This document shows positions 1 to 5,644 of a stretch of DNA of 5,644 nt, in pieces. The notes under the pieces were generated by a model. It did no database searches. It was given only the letters and a program-made list of their open reading frames with translations, and was not told the origin of the DNA. The number at the start of each line of letters is the position of its first letter. The stretch's first letter is position 1. The stretch lies in the NCBI GenBank assembly GCA_947462515.1, contig CANHPJ010000137.1, positions 1-5,644 on the forward strand, written 5' to 3'. Position numbers and translations under genes: made by a program. This DNA is from Bacteroidota bacterium (GTDB taxonomy: Bacteria; Bacteroidota; Bacteroidia; JACCXN01).

Positions 1-117
1 TATTACAGAATGTATAAGAATAATGGACTTGAAATAAATAGCGAAAACCTAGAAAGTTTTTCCAGAAGAAATATAACTGGAGAATTGAGTAAACTGTTAA
101 ATTCTCTTACAAACTAA
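1..117 (+). CDS. C-terminal end of a gene entering from the left, possibly a glycosyltransferase
   Basis: Reading from base 1 in frame 1 gives 38 open codons ending in TAA at 115-117; the start lies outside the window. The visible tail is mostly polar and charged. It reads through YYRMYKNNGLEIN, then a SRRNITGELSKLL stretch, and ends in NSLTN. A short amphipathic closing helix of this kind, with a Phe-Ser-Arg-x-Asn lead-in, is common at the end of GT4-type glycosyltransferases in surface polysaccharide loci. That resemblance, and the same-strand position before sugar-nucleotide genes, is the only support for a function. The reading frame itself is likely real: it is open to the window edge, its codon use resembles the neighbours, and it is followed by an AT-rich gap. 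No catalytic residues are visible. Confidence 0.55.
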   Translation, partial: YYRMYKNNGLEINSENLESFSRRNITGELSKLLNSLTN

Positions 118-159
118 AATTAATCTTATATATTGTAACTACATTGCTTAATATTGTTT

Positions 160-174
160 TTAAAAAGCTTTTAA
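160..174. repeat. Small AT-rich inverted repeat upstream of the SDR gene
   Basis: TTAAAA at 160-165 and TTTTAA at 169-174 are perfect complements around a 3-base AGC loop, inside the 71-bp gap (118-188) between the partial gene and the SDR. The stem has only A-T pairs, so it would be weak as RNA and may be chance in such AT-rich DNA. It could be a remnant terminator for the upstream gene or part of a leader. I see no convincing Bacteroidota promoter (TTG, then TAnnTTTG) in this gap; the nearest match is TAATATTG at 149-156, with one mismatch and no well-spaced TTG. Confidence 0.2.
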
Positions 175-188
175 TAAATTCATAGAAA

Positions 189-1142
189 ATGATTCAAAAT
201 AAAAATATATTCATTACTGGTGGAGCAGGTTTCATTGCTAATACATTAATCAGAAATCTAATCATAAACAACAAAATAACTATCTATGATAATTTCCATA
301 GAGATACTCTAACCGGTAGTGGTTTTCTGCATCATCCAAATATTAAGGTCATAAAAGGTGATGTTTTAGATCAAGATCTGCTAACTACATCTATGGAAGG
401 TTCAGATATTGTTGTTCATGCAGCAGGTATTGCAGGGATTGATACTGTAATTAAAGATCCTGTTAGAACTATGAGGGTAAATATGATGGGCACGGCCTGT
501 GCTTTGGAGGCGGCAAGAATTAATGGTATAAAAGATAGATTTATTGATTTTTCTACATCTGAAGTGTTTGGTAGTCACGCTTTTAAATCTGCTGAAGGCG
601 ATACAACCGTTTCCGGTAGTGTTGGTGAAGCAAGATGGGTTTATGCGGTGAGCAAACTTGCAGGGGAACACTTGGCCCATTCGTATTTTAAACAATATGG
701 ATTGCCAGTTGTAACAATTAGACCATTCAATGTATATGGTCCAGGTCAAACAGGCGAAGGAGCCATCCAGATATTTATTAAAAGAGCGCTAATGAATGAG
801 GAAATAAACATTTATGGTGATGGAGCGCAAATTAGGGCCTGGTGTTACGTGGATGATTTTGTTGATTGTTTAATGCGTTGTATTGAAAATCCAAAAGCAA
901 TCGGAGAAAGTTTTAATTTGGGTAATGCCCGAGCAGTTATTACGACTTTAGGATTGGCTCAAACTGTTTGTCGAGTATTAGATTCAAAATCTAAAATATT
1001 ATTTAAACCAGCACTAAGCGCAGATATTGAACTAAGAATACCGAGTGTGGTAAAAGCAGAGGAAGTTCTAGGCTTTAAAGCTCATATTGATTTGGAAGAG
1101 GGAATATTAAAAACTGCGGAATATTTTAAAACATTAATGTAA
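189..1142 (+). CDS. NAD(P)-dependent epimerase/dehydratase-family sugar-nucleotide enzyme (extended SDR)
   Basis: This 317-residue cytoplasmic enzyme is an extended short-chain dehydrogenase/reductase that should oxidise C4 of a sugar nucleotide using bound NAD. The Rossmann motif is TGGAGFI at residues 10-16, with Ala17 where the third glycine usually sits. Asp34 (TIYDN) is the likely cofactor-ribose contact. The active site shows Ser122-Thr123-Ser124-Glu125 followed by VFG, and the catalytic pair Tyr152/Lys156 in YAVSK. RPFNVYGPGQ (178-187) and GDGAQIR...YVDD (210-223) are the usual substrate-binding segments, with Arg217 placed like the active-site Arg of ArnA-type decarboxylases. Thr-Ser-Glu occurs in GDP-mannose 4,6-dehydratase and LegB-like dehydratases, and also in UDP-glucuronate decarboxylases. 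It differs from the Thr-Asp-Glu of RmlB. The length is closer to decarboxylases and epimerases than to RmlB or GMD (about 350-370). An aminotransferase follows 6 bp later, so its product is probably a 4-keto sugar. The ATG at 189 places the Rossmann motif near the N-terminus, as expected; no Shine-Dalgarno is seen. Confidence 0.9.
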   Translation: MIQNKNIFITGGAGFIANTLIRNLIINNKITIYDNFHRDTLTGSGFLHHPNIKVIKGDVLDQDLLTTSMEGSDIVVHAAGIAGIDTVIKDPVRTMRVNMMGTACALEAARINGIKDRFIDFSTSEVFGSHAFKSAEGDTTVSGSVGEARWVYAVSKLAGEHLAHSYFKQYGLPVVTIRPFNVYGPGQTGEGAIQIFIKRALMNEEINIYGDGAQIRAWCYVDDFVDCLMRCIENPKAIGESFNLGNARAVITTLGLAQTVCRVLDSKSKILFKPALSADIELRIPSVVKAEEVLGFKAHIDLEEGILKTAEYFKTLM

Positions 1143-1148
1143 TTATCT

Positions 1149-2252
1149 ATGTCTTTTATCCCCTTAATGCAACCTTCGATATTAGATGATGATATTGAGG
1201 CTGTGACAAAGGTTCTGAAAAGTGGAATGCTTATACAGGGCAAGGAAGTAGAATTCCTAGAGAGTGCTTTCAGCAACTATAATAGTGTTTCTAATGCAAT
1301 TGCCTTGAGTAATGGAACTGCAACGCTTCATTTAGCATTGATTGCTCTTGGGGTAGGAGAAGGTGATGAAGTTATTGTTCCTGCATTTTCATACATTGCT
1401 ACCGCAAATGTGGTGGAATTAGTTGGGGCTATACCTGTATTTGTAGATATAAATATTGGCACTTTTAATATTGATGTAAATAAGATTGAAGCAGCCATTA
1501 CCCCTAAAACCAAGGTTATAATGCCTGTTCATGAATTTGGACTTGTAGCTGATATGGATCAAATAATGCAAATTGCTAAAGCGCACAATTTATTTGTTAT
1601 TGAAGATGCTGCCTGCGCTTTGGGGTCGAAGCATAATAATAAATTTGCCGGGACATGGGGAGATTTTGGATCTTTTTCTCTCCACCCTCGTAAGGCAATA
1701 ACCAGCGGTGAGGGTGGTGTTTTAATTACAAGCAACGACTCATTGGCTAGGCAGATAAAAATAAAAAGAAATCATGGGGTTGAGATTGTTGAAGGTAAAA
1801 TGGAGTTTGTTGATGTTGGATATAATTACCGAATGACTGATTTTCAAGCCGCATTAGTTAATAGCCAATTTAAGCGTTTAGATCATGGTATTAAATATAA
1901 GCAGTCATTAGCTCAAATTTATTTCAATGAAATAAAATCGCCAAAGGTTCGGCTTCCATTTGTGCCTTCTGGGAAATACCATACCTGGCAAACTTTTCAT
2001 GTTTTATTAGATGATTCTTTAGACAGAGATGAAGTTATATTAAAGTTAAGAGAAGCAGGAATTGGAACTAACTATGGGGCTCAATGTATGCCTTTTATGA
2101 AATATTACCAGCAAAAATATAAATTGAATTGTGAACACTTATATCCAGAGGCTTTAAGAGCATTTAAGCAAGGTCTTGCCTTACCATTATATGAAAAGCT
2201 TACTGAAATAGATATCAAAAAGGTGTGCGATGTTTTAAACAAAATACTTTAA
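1149..2252 (+). CDS. DegT/DnrJ/EryC1/StrS-family PLP-dependent sugar aminotransferase
   Basis: This 367-residue cytoplasmic enzyme is of normal length for the family. It should transfer an amino group, typically from glutamate, to a keto sugar nucleotide. Landmarks in order are: MQPSI (7-11), the usual N-terminal entry; SNGTATLHLAL (54-64), contributing PLP-phosphate contacts; PVHEFG (126-131); EDAACALGS (152-160), where Asp153 should bind the PLP ring nitrogen; HPRKAITSGEGG (179-190), where Lys182 is the Schiff-base lysine; and YNYRMTDFQAAL (225-236), a subunit-interface signature. Cys156 replaces the Gln or His often found after Asp-x-x. This is a known variant of the family, so activity is expected. 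GIGTNYGAQ (304-312) precedes the C-terminal substrate region, a stretch that resembles 4-aminotransferases such as ArnB more than 3-aminotransferases, though weakly. It starts 6 bp after the SDR and overlaps the acyltransferase start by one base, so the three are almost certainly co-transcribed. Amination at C4 is inferred. Confidence 0.93.
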   Translation: MSFIPLMQPSILDDDIEAVTKVLKSGMLIQGKEVEFLESAFSNYNSVSNAIALSNGTATLHLALIALGVGEGDEVIVPAFSYIATANVVELVGAIPVFVDINIGTFNIDVNKIEAAITPKTKVIMPVHEFGLVADMDQIMQIAKAHNLFVIEDAACALGSKHNNKFAGTWGDFGSFSLHPRKAITSGEGGVLITSNDSLARQIKIKRNHGVEIVEGKMEFVDVGYNYRMTDFQAALVNSQFKRLDHGIKYKQSLAQIYFNEIKSPKVRLPFVPSGKYHTWQTFHVLLDDSLDRDEVILKLREAGIGTNYGAQCMPFMKYYQQKYKLNCEHLYPEALRAFKQGLALPLYEKLTEIDIKKVCDVLNKIL

Positions 2253-2878
2253 TGCAGGAGTTAATCGTTTTTCCATATAGCGGAACAGGTATAGAAGCTC
2301 TGGATTGTCTTGGAAAGGATTTTAAATGTATTGGCTTTGTTAGCGATGATGAATCATTAATAGGGTCTTTTTATAATGAAATAGGAATATTTAGTAGAGA
2401 TATTTTTATTCAAAAACCCAATGCTAAAGTCTTGGCAGTACCAGGAAGCCCATCTTCCTTTTTAAAAAGAAAAGCGATAATTGAAAATTTAAATATTGAC
2501 GATTCCAGATTTGCAAGTGTAATTCATCCAAACGCATTTATTTCGTCAAATATTAATATTGGATTTAATACCCTGATAATGGCAGGAGTCGTTATTACCA
2601 GTAATGCAAAAATAGGAAATCACGTCTGTGTGTTGCCAAATAGTGTAATTCATCATGATTCAGTTGTTGGTAATTATACATTAATTGCTGCCGGAAATGT
2701 TATTTCAGGTGACGTTAATATAGGTGAAAATTGTTATATTGGAGCAGGTTGCAGCATAATAAATGGCTGTACTATTGGGAGCAAGTCATTGATTGGAATT
2801 GGCAGCAATGTCATTCGAAACATTCCTGAAAATAAAAAATTTGCAGGAAATCCTGCAAAAGAATTGACGAGAGAATAA
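2252..2878 (+). CDS. NeuD/PglD-type sugar acyltransferase (left-handed beta-helix)
   Basis: From the ATG at 2252 this is 208 residues, typical for the NeuD/PglD/VioB/PerB group, which transfers acetyl from acetyl-CoA to an amino or hydroxyl group of a sugar. The N-terminal part (about 1-85) is the small alpha/beta sugar-nucleotide-binding domain. It begins LIVFPYSGTGIEALDCL rather than with the usual GxGGHxK-like loop. From about residue 88 a run of imperfect hexapeptide repeats (IHPNAF, INIGFN, AKIGNH, SVVGNY, VNIGEN, CTIGSK, SLIGIG) builds the beta-helix and acetyl-CoA site, ending in NPAKEL. His135-Asp136 in SVIHHDSVVG lies where PglD has its catalytic His-Glu pair. I prefer ATG 2252 over an in-frame GTG at 2225: it forms a TAATG stop/start overlap with the aminotransferase, and the next residues are the conserved first beta-strand. 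Following the SDR and aminotransferase, it probably N-acylates their amino sugar. O-acetylation of another sugar is the alternative. Confidence 0.88.
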   Translation: MQELIVFPYSGTGIEALDCLGKDFKCIGFVSDDESLIGSFYNEIGIFSRDIFIQKPNAKVLAVPGSPSSFLKRKAIIENLNIDDSRFASVIHPNAFISSNINIGFNTLIMAGVVITSNAKIGNHVCVLPNSVIHHDSVVGNYTLIAAGNVISGDVNIGENCYIGAGCSIINGCTIGSKSLIGIGSNVIRNIPENKKFAGNPAKELTRE

Positions 2879-2885
2879 GGCCTTA

Positions 2886-2931
2886 ATGATAAGGAAATCA
2901 AAAATTAAGATTTTTCTGCTTCTTTTATCAT
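2886..2931. repeat. Imperfect AT-rich stem-loop just after the acyltransferase gene
   Basis: ATGATAA (2886-2892) pairs with TTATCAT (2925-2931), and inside it AAAAAT (2900-2905) pairs with ATTTTT (2910-2915) around a TAAG loop. An unpaired internal loop of 7 bases on one side and 9 on the other separates the two stems. It starts 8 bp after the stop at 2876-2878, so it could weaken or end transcription of the three-enzyme block. It has no GC-rich stem and no clean U-tract after the outer stem, so it is not a classical intrinsic terminator, and chance is possible in this AT-rich gap. Confidence 0.3.
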
Positions 2932-2999
2932 ACTATTCTATAAGTTGAAACAATACTTTTTCTTTGAATTAAAGTCTTAAGATTTGTAATCTCGATAAA

Positions 3000-3020
3000 T
3001 GAAACGTTTAAAACATTTCA
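3000..3020. promoter_or_regulatory. 21-bp near-perfect dyad upstream of the glycosyltransferase
   Basis: TGAAACGTTT (3000-3009) and AAACATTTCA (3011-3020) are inverted copies around one central A, with a single mismatched pair (C3005 against A3015). It ends 21 bp before the ATG at 3042, so it lies either in the promoter or in the 5' leader, where a protein operator or small hairpin could act. A run of seven T follows at 3035-3041, directly against the start codon. No confident Bacteroidota promoter is visible; AAGATTTG near 2980-2987 is a one-mismatch match to TAnnTTTG without a well-spaced TTG. The dyad is seen directly; any regulatory role is inference. Confidence 0.3.
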
Positions 3021-3041
3021 CTTTAATCACATAGTTTTTTT

Positions 3042-4109
3042 ATGAAAGTATTATTTCTGCCCAGCAATGTCGCTTCACTTCAAGCAATTACTGCAGAGGC
3101 ATTAAATAAAATTGAAGGTATAGAAGCTGTTGCAATTACTAGTGAAATGAATAAATATCAGGGAGTTAATAAATCAATTGTGTATATTCCAAATCAATAT
3201 AGCTCCTATAATCCTTTTAAATTTATCCGCAATAAATTTCTTTATGCTAAAGAAATCAAGAAATGGATTGAGTGGGCTGATGTGATCCATTATGTCTGGG
3301 GTCCTGCATTCAAAGATGGGAGAGATCTAAAGTGGGCTAAACAAATGAATAAGCCAGTTTTTATAGAGTGGTTAGGAAGTGATATACGTAATCCGGAATT
3401 ACTATTTAAAATAAATCCATTTTATAAAAAGGTTTTTTATAATGGATATGAATATTGCAAGAGAGAAGCCAGTAGTTATAAAATTACGGTGCAGCAAATG
3501 TTTCATTCCATTAATGCTATACCTACACTTTCTCCAGAAATGAGTATTTTTTTAATTAAAAGTTTATTTCCAAATTACAAAAGTCTCATGCAGAGACTGA
3601 ATGTTAAGGATTTTGAGCCTAATTATCCATCAAAATTTAATAAAAAACCACTTGTTATTCATTCTCCATCTGCAAAAATATGTAAAGGAAGCGACCTAAT
3701 AATTCCTATTATTGAAGAGTTGAAAAAAAGTTATGATTTTGACTTTGTGTTACTTCATAATATGCCTAGGGCTGAGGTTTTAGAGCTTATGTCGAAGGCA
3801 GATATTTTTTTAGATCAAATAATTTGTGGGGGACATGGAATGGCTACTTGCGAAGCAATGGCTCTGGGTAAACCAGTTATGTGTTATATAATGCCAGAAG
3901 TTTTTTATGCAGGTCTTCAAGAAGATTGCCCTATAATTAATACCAACCCAGATAATTTAAAGGAACAGTTAGTAAGGTTAATTACTGATTCCAATTTGCG
4001 AAATGAATTGGGTCTCAAAGCTCGCCAATATGCAGAAAAACACCATGATGCAGATGTTATTTCCTTGGAATTAATTAATATGTATAAATCTGAATTGGCA
4101 AAAAAGTAA
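3042..4109 (+). CDS. GT4-like (GT-B fold) glycosyltransferase
   Basis: This 355-residue protein is probably a cytoplasmic, membrane-associated glycosyltransferase that adds one sugar from a nucleotide donor to the growing lipid-linked oligosaccharide. The N-terminal half (about 1-185) is the acceptor domain: a first strand MKVLFLPSNVAS, WADVIHYVW (78-86), and WLGSDIRNP (110-118), a Gly-Ser-Asp loop common in this group. The C-terminal donor domain begins near residue 202 with PLVIHSPSAKICKGSD (203-218), where His207 and Lys215-Gly216 resemble nucleotide-binding positions of GT4 enzymes. It continues to ADIFLDQIICGGHGM (253-267) and CEAMALGKPVM (270-280). The classical E-x7-E motif keeps only its second Glu (Glu271); Gly263 is at the first position, a change also known in a GT4 subfamily with a D-Q...G..G....EAMALGKPV signature. 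No signal peptide or transmembrane segment is visible. It follows a 163-bp gap and sits 2 bp before the flippase. Donor and acceptor cannot be read from the sequence. Confidence 0.87.
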   Translation: MKVLFLPSNVASLQAITAEALNKIEGIEAVAITSEMNKYQGVNKSIVYIPNQYSSYNPFKFIRNKFLYAKEIKKWIEWADVIHYVWGPAFKDGRDLKWAKQMNKPVFIEWLGSDIRNPELLFKINPFYKKVFYNGYEYCKREASSYKITVQQMFHSINAIPTLSPEMSIFLIKSLFPNYKSLMQRLNVKDFEPNYPSKFNKKPLVIHSPSAKICKGSDLIIPIIEELKKSYDFDFVLLHNMPRAEVLELMSKADIFLDQIICGGHGMATCEAMALGKPVMCYIMPEVFYAGLQEDCPIINTNPDNLKEQLVRLITDSNLRNELGLKARQYAEKHHDADVISLELINMYKSELAKK

Positions 4110-4111
4110 TT

Positions 4112-5557
4112 ATGATAAAATCCTTAAAAACACTTTTAAGTGATTCATTGATATATGGCATCTCGGGAATCTTGAGGAGCATGATTGGTATTTTTTTGAT
4201 TCCATTTTATACTAGAATTTTCTCGCCGGAAGAATATGGGATTATAAGTATAATTACTACTACTTTTTTTTTGATTGGACTCTTGGCTGTCTGTGGTTTA
4301 GATAATTCGGCTCATCGCTGGTATTACGATAACGAGGATTTAATTGATCGGAAAAAAACTTTTTCTACATGGGCTCTTTTTCAACTTGCCTTGTCAGTAC
4401 TTTTTTCTCTTTTAATTCTACTCTTTAGTCCAATTTTTAGTGACTTACTATTAGGCTCAAGTGAAAAGTCTTTTTTATTTATTTTCCCTTCATTATCATT
4501 GATAACCGGTGTTTTGCCTGCAGTGGTTTCTAATTGGTATAGGGTACAGCGCAAGCCATTAGCTACTATTGTTTTTACTTTTTTTCAAACTTTAGTTACT
4601 GTTGGATGTACAATTTTGTTTGTCAATGTTTTTCAATGGGGAATAAATGGCATCTTCGGAGCATTAACAGTTAGTTCATTAATTTTTACATTAATTGCCA
4701 TTCAGCAGATGCGTGGCTGGCTTAGTTTTAAATATTTCAGTCAATCGCGTCTTTTTGATATGATGAAATTTTCCTTGCCTTTAATACCTGCCGCGCTCTC
4801 TTTTTGGCTTCTTAATAATACTGATGCTTATTTTATTTCTTTTTTCAAAAATAAAACTGAGGTCGGTTTGTTTGCAATTGGCGCTAGTTTAGCATCTGTA
4901 ATGAGTCTGTTTACCGGAGCATTCCAACAAGCATGGGGTCCTTTTGCTTTTTCGATAATCAATAATGTTGATGCCAGGCAAATTTATGCTAAGGTGTTTT
5001 TGATTTACGGTTATTGTATAGCCTTTCTCGCTGCTTGTTTTTTGATGTTTGCTCCAGAAGCACTTATGCTATTTACTACTCCGGAATATTTTGAATCTGC
5101 CTGGGTGACTGGAATTTTAAGTTATAACTTGATGTTTATCGGGTTTTCATACATTGCTATTATTGGGATTTCTATTTCTAAAACAACCTCTCCTTATGCA
5201 ATCGCTATGTTATATGCAACTATTGTGACAATCGTTTTAAACATCCTACTTATTCCTGCTTGGGGAAAAGAAGGCTCAGCATTAGCTACCTTAGTAGCGC
5301 AAATAATAGTTCCGGTATATTTGTTTCACAAAGGGCAAAAGAACTATTTTATCCCCTACGAATTCAAAAAAGTAATTTTGATAATTTTGGTTTTTGCGGC
5401 TATAGGTCTAATTGCTAGGTTTATTCCTTTTTCCTGTTTTATAGTTCAAGTTCTTTTTAAAGTTTTATTGGCTTTATTGATGCTAGTATTAATTATTCAA
5501 TTTAATAAGTCATATTTGATTGTTTTATACAAAAAAAGTATTAAAAAGCTCTATTAA
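4112..5557 (+). CDS. wzx: Wzx-type polysaccharide/lipid-linked oligosaccharide flippase
   Basis: This 481-residue integral inner-membrane protein of the MOP (MATE/PST) superfamily should flip undecaprenyl-pyrophosphate-linked repeat units from the cytoplasmic to the periplasmic face. Hydrophobic segments suggest about 14 transmembrane helices, near residues 12-32, 43-63, 86-106, 118-141, 150-171, 177-199, 217-235, 250-270, 291-313, 329-355, 361-382, 385-406, 419-437 and 441-463. The N-terminus (SDSLIYGISGILRSMIGIFLIPFY, split around residues 10-33) followed by TRIFSPEEYGII is typical of Wzx and related exporters. The C-terminus is short and Lys-rich (KKSIKKLY). The length matches the family's usual 400-500. 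It starts 2 bp after the glycosyltransferase stop, so the two are co-transcribed and probably co-translated. A run of nine T at 4264-4272 lies in codons 51-54. Presence of a flippase implies a Wzx/Wzy-dependent pathway. The symbol is assigned by family, not by a specific orthologue. Confidence 0.88.
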   Translation: MIKSLKTLLSDSLIYGISGILRSMIGIFLIPFYTRIFSPEEYGIISIITTTFFLIGLLAVCGLDNSAHRWYYDNEDLIDRKKTFSTWALFQLALSVLFSLLILLFSPIFSDLLLGSSEKSFLFIFPSLSLITGVLPAVVSNWYRVQRKPLATIVFTFFQTLVTVGCTILFVNVFQWGINGIFGALTVSSLIFTLIAIQQMRGWLSFKYFSQSRLFDMMKFSLPLIPAALSFWLLNNTDAYFISFFKNKTEVGLFAIGASLASVMSLFTGAFQQAWGPFAFSIINNVDARQIYAKVFLIYGYCIAFLAACFLMFAPEALMLFTTPEYFESAWVTGILSYNLMFIGFSYIAIIGISISKTTSPYAIAMLYATIVTIVLNILLIPAWGKEGSALATLVAQIIVPVYLFHKGQKNYFIPYEFKKVILIILVFAAIGLIARFIPFSCFIVQVLFKVLLALLMLVLIIQFNKSYLIVLYKKSIKKLY

Positions 5558-5591
5558 TACCAACCACATACCTATACTGAATAAATGCTTC

Positions 5592-5614
5592 TGAAACAGC
5601 CGGTGTTCTGTTCA
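5592..5614. terminator. Possible stem-loop downstream of the flippase
   Basis: TGAAACAG (5592-5599) and CTGTTCA (5608-5614) pair as a 7-bp stem with one bulged A, around an 8-base CCGGTGTT loop. It lies 35 bp after the flippase stop and is the only GC-containing hairpin in the final stretch. The bases after it (AATAAAAATGG) are A-rich rather than a T-run, so it is a poor match to an intrinsic terminator. The rest of 5558-5644 shows no gene I can support: open stretches run off the right edge on both strands but are too short to judge. Confidence 0.25.
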
Positions 5615-5644
5615 ATAAAAATGGCATGTCGAATCGAATCACCA

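Noticed and set aside
118..188. Bacteroidota-type promoter (TTG, then TAnnTTTG) before the SDR.
   Set aside because: The best -7 match, TAATATTG at 149-156, has a mismatch, and no TTG lies at the right distance; AT-rich DNA yields such matches by chance.
402..749. Open stretch on the - strand, 115 codons.
   Set aside because: It lies wholly inside the SDR gene, has a Cys/Asn/Ser-rich low-complexity sequence, and shows no recognisable domain.
1082..1513. Two short - strand open stretches (1082-1276 and 1328-1513).
   Set aside because: They are antisense to the well-supported SDR and aminotransferase genes, under 65 codons, and without motifs.
2225..2251. Earlier in-frame GTG start for the acyltransferase, adding nine residues.
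   Set aside because: The added residues (MRCFKQNTL) do not fit the family's N-terminus. The ATG at 2252 overlaps the aminotransferase stop as TAATG and leads straight into the first beta-strand.
189..2878. Legionaminic or pseudaminic acid (nonulosonate) pathway suggested by an SDR, a DegT aminotransferase and a NeuD-like protein.
   Set aside because: No NeuB-like synthase, NeuC-like hydrolase or CMP-transferase is present in the window. The three genes are equally expected for many N-acylated amino-deoxy sugars.
5538..5644. - strand open stretch running in from the right edge and ending inside the flippase 3' end.
   Set aside because: Only about 30 codons are visible, it overlaps the flippase, and the sequence matches nothing I recognise. 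It cannot be told apart from chance without more sequence.
1..5644. CRISPR arrays, tRNA or rRNA genes, insertion sequences, toxin-antitoxin or phage-defence genes.
   Set aside because: No regularly spaced repeats, cloverleaf or rRNA-like sequence, transposase or defence motifs were seen on either strand by eye.

Overview
The window is AT-rich (roughly one third G+C by eye). Every complete gene lies on the + strand, and none of the starts has a convincing Shine-Dalgarno sequence. Together with the protein styles, this points to a member of the Bacteroidota, perhaps a Sphingobacteriia/Pedobacter-like organism. That placement is an inference, not something the sequence proves. The content is a piece of a cell-surface polysaccharide locus (O-antigen or capsule type).

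Layout: positions 1-117 hold the last 38 codons of a gene that enters from the left, possibly a glycosyltransferase. After a 71-bp gap comes a tight three-gene block: an NAD-dependent epimerase/dehydratase-type sugar-nucleotide enzyme (189-1142), a PLP-dependent DegT/DnrJ/EryC1/StrS sugar aminotransferase (1149-2252), and a NeuD/PglD-type left-handed beta-helix acyltransferase (best start 2252, end 2878). The gaps are 6 bp and then a one-base stop/start overlap. A 163-bp non-coding gap with two imperfect inverted repeats follows. Next are a GT4-like glycosyltransferase (3042-4109) and, 2 bp later, a Wzx-type polysaccharide flippase (4112-5557). The last 87 bp hold no gene I can support, only a possible stem-loop near the edge.

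Working model: the first three enzymes stand in reaction order. The SDR makes a 4-keto sugar nucleotide, the aminotransferase places an amino group on it (probably at C4), and the NeuD/PglD-like protein acylates that amine. The glycosyltransferase would add this or another sugar to a lipid-linked oligosaccharide, and the flippase would move the finished unit across the inner membrane. The exact sugar is unresolved. The SDR active site (Thr-Ser-Glu, Tyr, Lys) fits both 4,6-dehydratases of the GMD/LegB type and UDP-glucuronate decarboxylase/ArnA-type enzymes. No polymerase (Wzy), chain-length regulator or initiating sugar-phosphate transferase is in the window. I found no sign of an undescribed system beyond the open substrate question and a few variant motifs.
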